The notes under the pieces were generated by a model. It worked only from the letters and a program-made list of their open reading frames with translations, was not told the DNA's origin and searched no databases. Made by a program: the position numbers and the translations under genes. A stretch of DNA of 47,957 nucleotides from an uncultured Collinsella sp. (GTDB lineage: Bacteria > Actinomycetota > Coriobacteriia > Coriobacteriales > Coriobacteriaceae): positions 1 through 47,957 of the forward strand of contig CAUFRY010000013.1 of the NCBI GenBank assembly GCA_959028445.1, read 5' to 3'. This document shows positions 17,423 through 26,095 of the stretch, one piece after another. How positions within the stretch are numbered: the stretch's first letter is position 1; every line of letters begins with the position of its first letter.

Positions 17423-17505
17423 CCGATACATACTGTCTGGCGAATCGTTTGTCAACGAATTCGGTGAACGGTAGTAAATACCGTTCAAGCGTATGTATGT
17501 ATCGG
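17423..17505 (+). ncRNA. structured leader, possible cis-regulatory RNA
   Basis: An 11-pair helix (17423-17433 with 17495-17505, CCGATACATAC/GTATGTATCGG) closes two inner hairpins: CGAATCGTT with AACGAATTCG (about 17441-17462, one bulge) and GAACGGTA with TACCGTTC (17466-17473/17479-17486). The result is a compact three-way junction in the untranslated leader, about 120 bases before the solute-binding protein start. I do not recognise it as a known riboswitch class. The rest of the 17261-17623 gap holds the promoter and another weak pairing (GCACCT 17517-17522 with AGGTGC 17585-17590). Confidence 0.5.
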
Positions 17506-17623
17506 TCGCCGAGCGCGGCACCTCAGTTGGGTTCGTCGGTAGGTAAGGTATATATCGTCCGCAAGTTGCGCGGGGGCAAGTCTAGGTGCTCCCGAGTAAG
17601 ATTCTCTATTGATAGGAGAAGAC

Positions 17624-19237
17624 ATGGCCATCATCAACAAGGGTATGTCCAGGCGTTCGTTCCTCGGCCTCACCGGCAGCGTCGCTGCTGTCGCAGGGCT
17701 TGGTCTCACCGGCTGCGGTGGCAGCTCTAGCGACGAGGGTTCCGCTTCCGGTTCCACCGATTCCGCCAACCGTGGCGGCGGCGTGATCACCGCTGGTTCC
17801 GCTTACGCTCCGTCCAGCTTCGATCCCGCCAGCACCGGCTCCGCTGTGGGCCTGGGTGCTAACTGGCACGTCGTCGAGGGCCTCTACGGCATCGATTACC
17901 ACGACTACAGCACCTTCAACGAGCTCGCCACCGACGATCCCAAGTCTGTGGACGACACCACTTTCGAGGTCACCATCCGCAAGGGTGCCAAGTTCTCCGA
18001 TGGCACCGAGGTCACCGCTGACGATGTTGTCGCCTCCTACACCGCTTGTGCCGCTTCCGCTACCTATGCTCCGTTCTTCCAGCCCTTCGAGTCCATCGAG
18101 GCCAAGGACGCCAGCACCGTGACGGTCAAGACCAAGGTCCCCAACTTCTCCCTGCTCAAGGATCGTCTGGCCATCGTCCGCGTTACCCCGGCCACTCAGA
18201 CCGAGGAGGATCGCGCCAAGCAGCCGATCGGCTCCGGCCCCTGGATGTACGACTCTATCTCCGATACCGAGATTACCCTGGTTCCCAATCCTGAGTACAA
18301 CGGTGAGTATGCTGCCGAGGATAAGAAGATCCAGTACAGCATCCTGACCGACCCCACCGCTCGCGTTACCGCTCAGCAGGAGGGCTCCACGCTCGTTATG
18401 GAGCTCGTTACCGCTGACGCCGTCGACCAGCTTGAGAGCGCCGGCTGCAAGATCGATAACGTTCAGGGTTTCGGCACCCGCTTCATCATGTTCAACGTCG
18501 CCAAGGAGCCTTGGAACAACGTCAAGGTCCGTCAGGCTGTCATGTATGCGCTCGACACCGAGAAGATGGTCAGCAACACCTTCGCCGGCCTTGCCACCGC
18601 TGCCAGCTGCTACCTGCCCAAGAGCTTCACCAACTATCATGAGGCTTCCACGGTGTACAAGACCGACGCCAAGAAGGCTAAGAAGCTCATCGAGGAGTCT
18701 GGCATCACCCCGGGTGCCATCACCCTGCGCACCACCGACAACGAGCAGATTAAGGGCATGGCCGCCCAGGTCAAGAACGACCTCGACGCTCTCGGCTTCG
18801 ATGTGACCATCCAGACCGATACCTCGCCGGCCACCTACGCTGCCATCGACGGCGGCGAGGCCTACGATATCCTCCTTGCCCCTGGCGATCCTTCCTGCTT
18901 CGGCGCCGACCCCGACCTGCTGCTCAACTGGTGGTACGGCGACAACGTCTGGATGCAGACCCGTTGCCCGTGGAAGGAGTCCGCTGAGTGGCAGAAGCTC
19001 CACAGTCTCATGGACGAGGCTCTTGCCGCCGAGGGCGACGAGCAGCAGAAGAAGTGGAACGAGTGCTTCGACATCATTGCCGACAACGCCGTTCTGTACC
19101 CCGTTGTCCACGTCAAGACCGTCTCCGCTTCTTGGGACGATCCGTCCACTGCGCCCAACGGCGAGGCCCTCGATGGCTTCAAGGGCATCGGCACGACGAG
19201 CATGTCCTTCAGGGGCGTTGCGACCGTCAAGGCGTAA
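17624..19237 (+). CDS. ABC importer substrate-binding lipoprotein, family 5
   Basis: Extracytoplasmic binding protein that would capture the sugar, probably sialic acid given the neighbours. The 537 residues start with a twin-arginine-like signal (MSRRSFLGL), a hydrophobic stretch and the lipobox LTGC (Cys about 32), followed by a Gly/Ser linker. So it appears to be a Tat-exported lipoprotein. The body matches SBP_bac_5 (PF00496): FEVTIRKGAKFSDGTEVTADDV and RQAVMYALDTEKM. The ATG at 17624 has AGGAG five bases upstream. Codons are strongly biased to C-ending forms, unlike uvrC, which suggests high expression. The same protein family carries both oligopeptides and, in the Sat type, sialic acid, so the substrate is inferred. 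Confidence 0.88.
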   Translation: MAIINKGMSRRSFLGLTGSVAAVAGLGLTGCGGSSSDEGSASGSTDSANRGGGVITAGSAYAPSSFDPASTGSAVGLGANWHVVEGLYGIDYHDYSTFNELATDDPKSVDDTTFEVTIRKGAKFSDGTEVTADDVVASYTACAASATYAPFFQPFESIEAKDASTVTVKTKVPNFSLLKDRLAIVRVTPATQTEEDRAKQPIGSGPWMYDSISDTEITLVPNPEYNGEYAAEDKKIQYSILTDPTARVTAQQEGSTLVMELVTADAVDQLESAGCKIDNVQGFGTRFIMFNVAKEPWNNVKVRQAVMYALDTEKMVSNTFAGLATAASCYLPKSFTNYHEASTVYKTDAKKAKKLIEESGITPGAITLRTTDNEQIKGMAAQVKNDLDALGFDVTIQTDTSPATYAAIDGGEAYDILLAPGDPSCFGADPDLLLNWWYGDNVWMQTRCPWKESAEWQKLHSLMDEALAAEGDEQQKKWNECFDIIADNAVLYPVVHVKTVSASWDDPSTAPNGEALDGFKGIGTTSMSFRGVATVKA

Positions 19238-19299
19238 GACTCGCTTGAGTCTGTATGCAGGATGTCGGTCGTTGGGACCGTATCCTCATAGTTGAAACA

Positions 19300-19333
19300 A
19301 AGACCCGGGCGGCAACGATGTCGCTCGGGTCTT
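19300..19333 (+). promoter_or_regulatory. intercistronic hairpin between binding protein and permease
   Basis: AAGACCCGGGC pairs with GCTCGGGTCTT (one G-U pair). No T tract follows, so it more likely protects the abundant binding-protein mRNA or partly terminates. Confidence 0.65.
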
Positions 19334-19394
19334 GTAATGAGTATCCGTACTCATATACCAGTTGGTCCTACCGACAAAAGAAAGGGGAGAGAAC

Positions 19395-20351
19395 GTGAAC
19401 AACTTGCTACGTTTGATTGGAAGGCGTCTCGTGGCGCTGCCGATCATGGCATTGGGCGTCACCGTCCTGGTGTTCTTCCTTATGTCGTTCTCCAAGACCG
19501 ACCCCGCCTACACGGCGTTGGGTGACGGTGCCTCGCCCGAGGCGGTCGCCGAGTACCATGAGAAGTATGGTCTGGACGACCCCTGGCCCGTGCGCTACGT
19601 GCGCTATATGGGCGATTTGATTCATGGCGACATGGGCACCTATGGTGCTGCTCGCAACTCCGTTGCCAAGCGCATCTCCACGGCCCTGCCCGTTACGATG
19701 CAGCTGACCTTCATCGGTCTTGCCATCGGTGCGGTCGTTTCGTTTTTGCTCGGCGTCATCGCGGCACTGTATCGCGACAAATGGCCGGACCAAGTGATCC
19801 GCGTCTTTTCCATTGCCGGCTTGGCAACCCCGTCGTTCTGGCTTGCCGTTCTGTTGATCCTGCTGTTCTCTTCCTACCTTAAGGTGCTTCCGGCATCGGG
19901 TGCTCTGCCTCACTTCACCACGAATCCGGTTGGCTATCTGGGACGTATGATCATGCCCGCTATCGCCTTGGCATTTCCGCTGACGGGCCAGATGACTCGT
20001 ATCGTGCGTACCGCCATGGTCGAGGAGCTCGACAAGGACTATGTCCGTATGGCTCGTGGCGCCGGCGTTCCCGAGAAGGTCGTCGTCGGCATCAACGTTC
20101 TTCGCAATGCGCTGATCACCCCGGTCACCACCCTCGGTCTTAAGATCGGTTACCTCATGGGCGGCGCCGTCGTCATCGAGGTTATCTTCAACCTCCCCGG
20201 CATGGGCACCGCGATTCTGCAGGGCGTTCAGGGCAACGAGGCGAACCTGGTTCAGGGCGTCGTCATCGTCGTTGCTCTCGCCTTCATCATCATCAACATC
20301 GTGGTTGACATGCTCTACCTGCTCATCAACCCGCGCATCAGGACGGTGTAG
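19395..20351 (+). CDS. ABC importer permease, DppB type
   Basis: Inner-membrane channel subunit of the family-5 importer. The 318 residues have about six hydrophobic helices beginning at LVALPIMALGVTVLVFFLMS and the EAA-type loop VRMARGAGVPEKVVVGINVLRNALITP that docks onto the ATPase. Start is a GTG at 19395 behind AAAGGGGAGAG; an ATG at 19362 is in frame but has no site. It is followed three bases later by the fused permease-ATPase gene. Confidence 0.92.
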   Translation: MNNLLRLIGRRLVALPIMALGVTVLVFFLMSFSKTDPAYTALGDGASPEAVAEYHEKYGLDDPWPVRYVRYMGDLIHGDMGTYGAARNSVAKRISTALPVTMQLTFIGLAIGAVVSFLLGVIAALYRDKWPDQVIRVFSIAGLATPSFWLAVLLILLFSSYLKVLPASGALPHFTTNPVGYLGRMIMPAIALAFPLTGQMTRIVRTAMVEELDKDYVRMARGAGVPEKVVVGINVLRNALITPVTTLGLKIGYLMGGAVVIEVIFNLPGMGTAILQGVQGNEANLVQGVVIVVALAFIIINIVVDMLYLLINPRIRTV

Positions 20352-20354
20352 ATT

Positions 20355-22370
20355 ATGGTAAAGATTCGAGAGAAGCAAACCGAGCAGCTCGAGAAGGCTG
20401 CCTCCAAGGGGCTCAAGCTCGGTGGCTGGAAGAAGATGACGCTGTCTTCTAAGATTGCCGCCGTCGTGCTGGTGCTGGTCGCCCTGACTGCGATTCTGGC
20501 GCCCCTTCTTGCCCCCTATAGCCCGGTCGAGATCTTTACGGCTCGCCAGGCTCCCGGCAACGGATTTATCTTCGGTACCGACGATAAGGGTCGCGACATT
20601 CTGTCGCGTATGCTCTACGGTGGTCGTTACTCGCTGATTATCGGCTTTGGCGCCACTGCCATGGCTCTGGTCTGCGGCTCGGTCGTGGGCGCTCTTGCAG
20701 CGGTTTCGCGCAAGGCCGTCTCCGAGACGATCATGCGTATCCTGGACATCATCATGTCCATCCCGGGCATCGCCCTCGCGGCCGTCTTCGTTTCCATCCT
20801 GGGCAACTCCGTGCCGTCGATCATCTTCGCCATCGGCTTTATGTACACTCCGCAGATTGCCCGTATCGTGCGCGCCAACATCGTGTCCGAGTACGGCGAG
20901 GACTATGTCCGCGCGGTCATCGTTTCCGGCGCCAAGGCTCCGTGGATTTTGATCAAGCATGTTCTGCGTAACTGCATCGCCCCGATCATGGTCTTCACCG
21001 TTACCCTGGTCGCCGACGCCATCATCTTCGAGGCCTCGCTGACCTTCATCGGCGCTGGTATTCAGGAGCCCACCGCTACCTGGGGCAACATCCTCGCCGA
21101 CGCCCGCGGCGGCGTGCTTGCCGGCCGTTGGTGGCAGGCGCTGTTCCCGGGTCTGGCCATCATGATCACCTGCCTGGCGCTCAACATCCTCTCCGAGGGC
21201 ATTACCGACGCCATGGCCGCTGCTCCCTCCGCCGCCCTGGATCCGACCGATTCCTCCAAGCGTCGCGAGGCCGACCTGCTGGTCTCCGACCCCGTTCGCG
21301 CCTACAAGGAGCAGGCCCAGTCCCTCTCCGCTCGCCTTGGCGCCCTGCGCGATGTCGAGCTCAAGCGTGACGATCGCCATGTGCCCGACGAGTCTGTCGA
21401 ACCGATTCTCTCGGTCCGTGACTTCTGCATCCAGTTTGAGCATCACGGTGATATCAACGTCGTCGACCATGTCAACTTTGACGTCCGTCCTGGTCAGACC
21501 ATGGGCCTGGTGGGCGAGTCCGGTTGCGGTAAGTCCATCACCACGCTGGCCATCATGGGCCTGACCGATGAGGACGAGCACCTTTCCGGCGAGGTCCTCT
21601 GGGAGGGCCGTGACCTGCTCAAGATGAGCAAGAAGGAGTGGTTCGGCCTGCGCGGTACCGATATCGCCATGGTCTATCAGGACGCCCTGTCCTCGCTCAA
21701 CCCCTCCATGCTTATCTCTGCCCAGATGAAGCAGCTCACCAAGCGCGGCGGAACCCGCAGCGCCGAGGAGCTCCTGGAGCTCGTCGGCCTCGATCCCAAG
21801 CGCACGCTCGAGAGCTATCCGCACGAGCTCTCCGGCGGCCAGCGTCAGCGTGTCCTGATCGCTATGGCCCTTACCCGCGACCCCAAGCTGGTCATCTGCG
21901 ACGAGCCCACGACCGCTCTGGACGTTACCGTCCAGAAGCAGGTTATCAAGCTGCTCAACGATCTTCAGGCCAAGCTCGGCTTTGCCATGATCTTTGTTTC
22001 GCATGACCTGGCTCTGGTCGCCGAGGTTGCCCATAACATCACGGTTATGTACGCCGGTCAGGTTATCGAGCAGGCACCCACCAAGGAGCTGCTCACTAAC
22101 CCGATCCACGAGTACACCCGCGGTCTTCTGGGTTCCGTTCTGTCCATCGAGAGCGGTTCGGGCCGCCTGCACCAGGTGCCCGGCGCCGTTCCGAGCCCGC
22201 GCGATTTCCCCAAGGGCGATCGCTTCGCGCCCCGCTCGAGTCATCCGCGCATTGGCCTGGACACCCGTCCGGTCTTCAAGCGCGTGCCCGGCACCGAGCA
22301 CTTCTATTCCGAGCTCCCCGATGAGGTGCTCAAGGCAAATGGTTTGACCCCTCACGCGGAGGTGATGTAG
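20355..22370 (+). CDS. ABC importer permease-ATPase fusion (DppC + DppD)
   Basis: A single 671-residue chain combining the second channel subunit and one ATPase. Residues about 1-290 are DppC-like, with helix IAAVVLVLVALTAILAPLLAP and the EAA loop DYVRAVIVSGAKAPWILIKHV. A charged linker of about 55 residues leads to the ATPase from about residue 345: Walker A GESGCGKS, signature LSGGQRQR, Walker B LVICDEPTTALD and the switch His in VSHDLAL. The C-terminal tail lacks the cysteine cluster usual in DppD/OppD ATPases. Five-domain importers encoded by four genes in this way are consistent with a sialic-acid (Sat-type) transporter, which I infer from neighbours. Confidence 0.92.
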   Translation: MVKIREKQTEQLEKAASKGLKLGGWKKMTLSSKIAAVVLVLVALTAILAPLLAPYSPVEIFTARQAPGNGFIFGTDDKGRDILSRMLYGGRYSLIIGFGATAMALVCGSVVGALAAVSRKAVSETIMRILDIIMSIPGIALAAVFVSILGNSVPSIIFAIGFMYTPQIARIVRANIVSEYGEDYVRAVIVSGAKAPWILIKHVLRNCIAPIMVFTVTLVADAIIFEASLTFIGAGIQEPTATWGNILADARGGVLAGRWWQALFPGLAIMITCLALNILSEGITDAMAAAPSAALDPTDSSKRREADLLVSDPVRAYKEQAQSLSARLGALRDVELKRDDRHVPDESVEPILSVRDFCIQFEHHGDINVVDHVNFDVRPGQTMGLVGESGCGKSITTLAIMGLTDEDEHLSGEVLWEGRDLLKMSKKEWFGLRGTDIAMVYQDALSSLNPSMLISAQMKQLTKRGGTRSAEELLELVGLDPKRTLESYPHELSGGQRQRVLIAMALTRDPKLVICDEPTTALDVTVQKQVIKLLNDLQAKLGFAMIFVSHDLALVAEVAHNITVMYAGQVIEQAPTKELLTNPIHEYTRGLLGSVLSIESGSGRLHQVPGAVPSPRDFPKGDRFAPRSSHPRIGLDTRPVFKRVPGTEHFYSELPDEVLKANGLTPHAEVM

Positions 22371-23198
22371 ATGAGCGAGACCGCAGTCAACGGCGTCGAG
22401 CCGATCATCTTCCTTGATGACGTCCACGTCACCTTTAGGACCCGTACCGGCTCGATTCTGCACCCCAACCTGGTTCACGCCGTCCAGGGTGTAACGATTA
22501 AGCTCATGCCCGGTCAGACGATCGGCATCGTCGGCGAGTCCGGTTGCGGTAAGTCCACCACCGCCAACGTCATGTGCGGCCTGCAGGCCCCCACGAGCGG
22601 CAAGGTCTACTTTAAGGGCAAGGACGTTACCAAACGTACCGCCGAGGACCGTCGCCACATGGGTCGCGTCATCTCGGTCGTGTTTCAAAACCCGGCCACG
22701 GCGCTCAACCCCCGCATGGTCGTTCGCGAGCAACTGCTCGACCCCATGCGCGTCCACAACCTGGGTACCGAGGCCGAGCAGGAGAAGCGCGTCAAAGAGC
22801 TCCTGGAGCTCACCGGTCTGCCCAGCTCCGCCGCCGAGGTTCTTCCCGGTCAGCTTTCGGGCGGCCAGCGCCAGCGCGTCGCAATTGCCCGTGCCCTGTC
22901 GCTGAACCCCGATGCCATCATCGCCGACGAGCCCACCTCGGCTCTGGACGTTTCGGTCCGCGCGCAGATTCTGAACCTGCTGACCGACCTTAAGAAGGAG
23001 CTCGGCCTGGCCATGGTGTTCATCAGCCATGACATCCAGACGGTCCGCTATATCTCTGACGACATCATCGTTATGAATGGCGGCAAGATCGTCGAGCAGG
23101 GCGAGGCCAAGCAGGTCTTCCAGCATCCCCAGGACCCCTACACCAAGATGCTGCTCGGCGCTGCGCCGTCGCTGCTGCACCCCAAGCTCGGCGAATAG
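22371..23198 (+). CDS. ABC importer ATPase, DppF type
   Basis: The second ATPase of the importer. The 275 residues contain Walker A GESGCGKST, Q-loop FQNPATALNPRM, signature LSGGQRQRVAIARAL, Walker B AIIADEPTSALD and FISHDIQTV. The protein ends about 50 residues earlier than usual DppF/OppF proteins and has no C-terminal cysteine motif. The ATG follows the previous stop without a gap. Confidence 0.93.
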   Translation: MSETAVNGVEPIIFLDDVHVTFRTRTGSILHPNLVHAVQGVTIKLMPGQTIGIVGESGCGKSTTANVMCGLQAPTSGKVYFKGKDVTKRTAEDRRHMGRVISVVFQNPATALNPRMVVREQLLDPMRVHNLGTEAEQEKRVKELLELTGLPSSAAEVLPGQLSGGQRQRVAIARALSLNPDAIIADEPTSALDVSVRAQILNLLTDLKKELGLAMVFISHDIQTVRYISDDIIVMNGGKIVEQGEAKQVFQHPQDPYTKMLLGAAPSLLHPKLGE

Positions 23199-23214
23199 CC
23201 TCGCTTTCCCTCCC

Positions 23215-23242
23215 GTGCGCCCGGTTCCCTTGCCGGGCGCAC
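23215..23242 (+). promoter_or_regulatory. intercistronic hairpin
   Basis: GTGCGCCCGG pairs perfectly with CCGGGCGCAC between the transporter and esterase genes. There is no T tract, so it is more likely an mRNA-stability element than a terminator. Confidence 0.6.
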
Positions 23243-23278
23243 CTCCGTTGCGATTTCGAAAGGTTGGGTTCACGAGCC

Positions 23279-24256
23279 ATGCCAAGTGCTCAGGAGCTAC
23301 AACATCAATTTGGTGAATATCGAGGCGCCATGCCCCGTCCATCAGATTTCGATCTCTTTTGGAAGGATCGCATGGCCGAGGCCGACGCCGTCGGGCTTGA
23401 CTATGCGATCGACACGGCATCGGTCACCGATGCCGCGACCTGCCAACTTTTCGACCTCTGGTATACCGGCATGTGTGGCGCTCGCCTGCATGCCAAGTAC
23501 CTTAAACCCGTCTCGGACGAGCCCGTGCCATTGGTGCTTCAGTTCCATGGGTATCCGGGTGCAAGCCGCAGCTGGTTTGAGCAGGCGTCGTTTGCGGGCA
23601 TGGGCATGGCACTCATCGCCCTCGACTGCCCCGGCCAAGGAGGTCCCTCCGAGGACATTGGTGGATTTGAGGGCACAACGGTTGCCGGGCATATCGTCGC
23701 CGGCATCGACGGCGACCCGGCCAACCTCTACTATGTCCGCTTGCACCAAGATATTCGCATCCTGTGCCGTATTGTTCGCGAGCTCGAGGGTATCGATCTT
23801 TCCCGTGTGTTTGTGAACGGCGCGTCGCAGGGTGGTGGTTTGGGCATTGCGACCTGTGCGCTTAACAGCGAGCTTATCAATCGTGCCGCCATCCTCTATC
23901 CCTTCCTGTCAGATTTCCGCCTAGTCTGGGATTTGGATGCAGACGACATTGCCTACGAGGGCCTGCGCTATTGGTCTCGCTGGTTTGACGAGGACTCGAC
24001 TCGTATTGACGAAGCCTATGCCAAGCTGGCGTACTTCGATTCCAAGAACTTTGCCCCTATGGTCAAATGCCCCGTGCTGTTTGGCACCGGCACAGCCGAT
24101 ATCGTCTGCCCGCCAGCGACGCAGTTTGCGGTCTATAACAACCTGACCTGCGAAAAGCGTCATGAGTTCTTTGAAGGCTTTGGCCACGAGGAGATTCAGG
24201 ATTTTGACGATCTGATCATTCCGTTTTTCTGCAAGGGAGGGGAGGCTCATGTCTAA
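23279..24256 (+). CDS. AXE1-family acetylesterase, intact catalytic triad
   Basis: An alpha/beta hydrolase of the acetyl xylan esterase/cephalosporin-C deacetylase family (PF05448). The 325 residues open with RGAMPRPSDFDLFWKDR, the family's N-terminal signature, then FHGYPG with oxyanion Tyr92, GASQGG with nucleophile Ser183, GTADIV with Asp274 and GFGHEE with His303. No signal peptide is seen, so it is cytoplasmic. The ATG at 23279 fits the family start; no good ribosome site precedes it, and a TTG at 23264 is an alternative. Inside a nan-type cluster it may remove O-acetyl groups from imported sialic acid; this is inference. Confidence 0.87.
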   Translation: MPSAQELQHQFGEYRGAMPRPSDFDLFWKDRMAEADAVGLDYAIDTASVTDAATCQLFDLWYTGMCGARLHAKYLKPVSDEPVPLVLQFHGYPGASRSWFEQASFAGMGMALIALDCPGQGGPSEDIGGFEGTTVAGHIVAGIDGDPANLYYVRLHQDIRILCRIVRELEGIDLSRVFVNGASQGGGLGIATCALNSELINRAAILYPFLSDFRLVWDLDADDIAYEGLRYWSRWFDEDSTRIDEAYAKLAYFDSKNFAPMVKCPVLFGTGTADIVCPPATQFAVYNNLTCEKRHEFFEGFGHEEIQDFDDLIIPFFCKGGEAHV

Positions 24257-25100
24257 GTGCGAGAGCAATGTTAATGAGCTGATTGTCCCCGGGCTCGTGG
24301 GAATTCCTGGAACGGTTTCGTCAAGGCTCGCAGAATATCGGGACTGGCGCGGTGATGTCCAAGCAGATGTTTCTGATTTAGAGACATGCGCTTCGAATCT
24401 TGAGATTCAAGGCCTGGCCATTACGGCGATTGACTTTGTTAACCCCTGCGCCCGTTACTCGGAGGTCTCCTTTGAGCTCGGTGACGATGCGATTCACGCT
24501 CGTTTGATCGAGCCTGTCGGTCGTGCCCGAGTGTCTGAGCGCGTGCCGCTGTGCCTGATGTTCCACGATATCGATCGGCCTGTGCGCGGCTGGCATCACA
24601 TGACGAGATTTGTCGCCATGGGGTATGCCGTCCTCGCGCTGGATGACGATGTTGCTGGTGCGGACGACCTGCAGCGGGGGATTTCTTCGCCCGCTTTTGT
24701 CGAGCGCGTCCGTTGGGGTTGCGCGCTGGCGAAGGTGGCGCGCAATCTTGATGGCATGGACCCCGACCGCATCTTTGCATGGGGCGAGGGTCTAGGCGGC
24801 GGAGTCGCGCTGGCGGTTTCTGCTCTGGACGAGCGGGGTCTCGCCTGCACGGCGGTTGCCAATCCGCTTCCTGGCGGCCTCGAGGCGCTGTCGTCTCGGG
24901 TGCGCGGATCGGTGCTCATGGGCACATCGCTCATGGATACCGTGAGCGATCCCAAGGATCAGTTTGCCGTATTCAACGGTCTTGAGTGTGACCGGAGACA
25001 TATCATCTATGCCAAATACGCTCACGAGCGCATCAATGCGTTCGAAAACGAAGTCGTCGACTTTTTTAACCAAACGTTCTACTCGTGTTCTTTGGCCTAG
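24249..25100 (+). CDS. AXE1-family paralogue without nucleophile, probable pseudoenzyme
   Basis: A 283-residue alpha/beta-hydrolase-like protein that aligns without gaps to the preceding esterase around the nucleophile: FAWGEGLGGGVALAVSAL here against FVNGASQGGGLGIATCAL there. The nucleophile Ser becomes Gly181, and the oxyanion Tyr motif HGY becomes HDI (about 106-108). Asp230 (LMDTV) and His259 (YAHE) remain. Its start overlaps the esterase stop by eight bases, with GGGAGGGGAGG upstream, so the two are made together. It cannot act by the usual Ser mechanism; it may bind sugar, pair with the esterase or regulate it. Family membership rests on this local similarity and is weaker elsewhere. 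Confidence 0.75.
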   Translation: MSKCESNVNELIVPGLVGIPGTVSSRLAEYRDWRGDVQADVSDLETCASNLEIQGLAITAIDFVNPCARYSEVSFELGDDAIHARLIEPVGRARVSERVPLCLMFHDIDRPVRGWHHMTRFVAMGYAVLALDDDVAGADDLQRGISSPAFVERVRWGCALAKVARNLDGMDPDRIFAWGEGLGGGVALAVSALDERGLACTAVANPLPGGLEALSSRVRGSVLMGTSLMDTVSDPKDQFAVFNGLECDRRHIIYAKYAHERINAFENEVVDFFNQTFYSCSLA

Positions 25101-25124
25101 ACGGCCTGGACACTGCCAACAAGA

Positions 25125-25147
25125 GTGGGCGGCATAGGGCTGCCCAC
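25125..25147 (+). promoter_or_regulatory. intercistronic hairpin before the lyase gene
   Basis: GTGGGCGGC pairs with GCTGCCCAC with one mismatch, ten bases before the AAGGAG site of the next gene. It may tune translation or mRNA stability. Confidence 0.45.
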
Positions 25148-25168
25148 CAGACAACTAAGGAGATTCTT

Positions 25169-26089
25169 GTGGCAACTCAGAAATTCACCGGCGTTATCCC
25201 TCCCGTCGTTGTTCCCGATACCGAAGACCACCAGCTCGATGTTGCCTCCTTTGAGCGCAGCATCAACCGCATGATCGATGCCGGCGTCGATGGCTTGTTC
25301 TTCCTGGGCTCCTCGGGCGAGGTCGTCTTCTCCACCGACGAGCGTCGCCGTCAGATCATCTCCGAGGCCGTCCGTATCGTCGACCACCGTGTGCCTGTTC
25401 TGGTCGGCATCATCGACACCGAGACCGAGCGCATGATCGAGCACGGTAAGGTCGCCCAGGAGCTGGGCGCTGATGCCCTCGTCGCCACCTGCCCGTTCTA
25501 TGCCCTGCAGGGCATGACCGAGGTCGAGGAGCACTTCCGCATCCTGCACGATGAGCTCGACCTGCCCATCTTTGCCTATGACATTCCCGTCTGCGTTCAC
25601 ACCAAGCTCCCCTGGAAGCTCCTTGCCAAGCTCGGCGCCGAGGGCGTTCTGGCCGGTGTCAAGGATTCCTCGGGTGATGACATCTCGTTCCGCTACCTCG
25701 TTCAGGAGAACGAGAAGAACGGCCATCCGATGAGCATTCTCACCGGCCACGAGGTTGTTGTCGACGGCGCCTACCTCGGTGGCGCCGACGGTTCCGTCCC
25801 GGGTCTCGCCAACGTTGAGCCCGAGGGCTACGTGCGTCAGTGGAAGGCCGCTCAGGCTGGTGACTGGGCTACCGTCAAGGCCGAGCAGGATCGCCTCAAT
25901 GAGATTTCGCACATCTGGGATGTCACCTCGGGCGTCCAGGGCTATGCCGGTGGCGTCGGCGCCTTCAAGACCGCTATGAACCTCATGGGTATCTTCGACA
26001 GCCCGACCATGCCGCGCCCGGTGAAGGCCATGACCGGCGAGAACGTCGAGGCGATTAAGAAGGTCCTCCAGGACAACGGTCTCCTGTAA
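25169..26089 (+). CDS. nanA: N-acetylneuraminate lyase-type aldolase (DapA/NanA family)
   Basis: A class I aldolase of the DHDPS/NAL family, here most likely splitting N-acetylneuraminate into pyruvate and ManNAc. The 306-residue TIM barrel shows the carboxylate-binding GSSGE (47-51), the proton-relay Tyr137 in AYDIP and the Schiff-base Lys165 in AGVKDSSGD. These residues do not by themselves separate it from other pyruvate aldolases; the adjacent ROK kinase and NanE do. Start is a GTG at 25169 behind AAGGAG with six bases between; earlier Met codons would extend through the upstream hairpin. Confidence 0.82.
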   Translation: MATQKFTGVIPPVVVPDTEDHQLDVASFERSINRMIDAGVDGLFFLGSSGEVVFSTDERRRQIISEAVRIVDHRVPVLVGIIDTETERMIEHGKVAQELGADALVATCPFYALQGMTEVEEHFRILHDELDLPIFAYDIPVCVHTKLPWKLLAKLGAEGVLAGVKDSSGDDISFRYLVQENEKNGHPMSILTGHEVVVDGAYLGGADGSVPGLANVEPEGYVRQWKAAQAGDWATVKAEQDRLNEISHIWDVTSGVQGYAGGVGAFKTAMNLMGIFDSPTMPRPVKAMTGENVEAIKKVLQDNGLL

Positions 26090-26095
26090 AGCTTC

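Noticed and set aside
19407..23420. A 1337-codon open frame on the minus strand across the importer genes
   Set aside because: It lies opposite three well-identified genes with strong codon bias, which leaves the reverse frame free of stops. Its translation is low-complexity and matches no fold.
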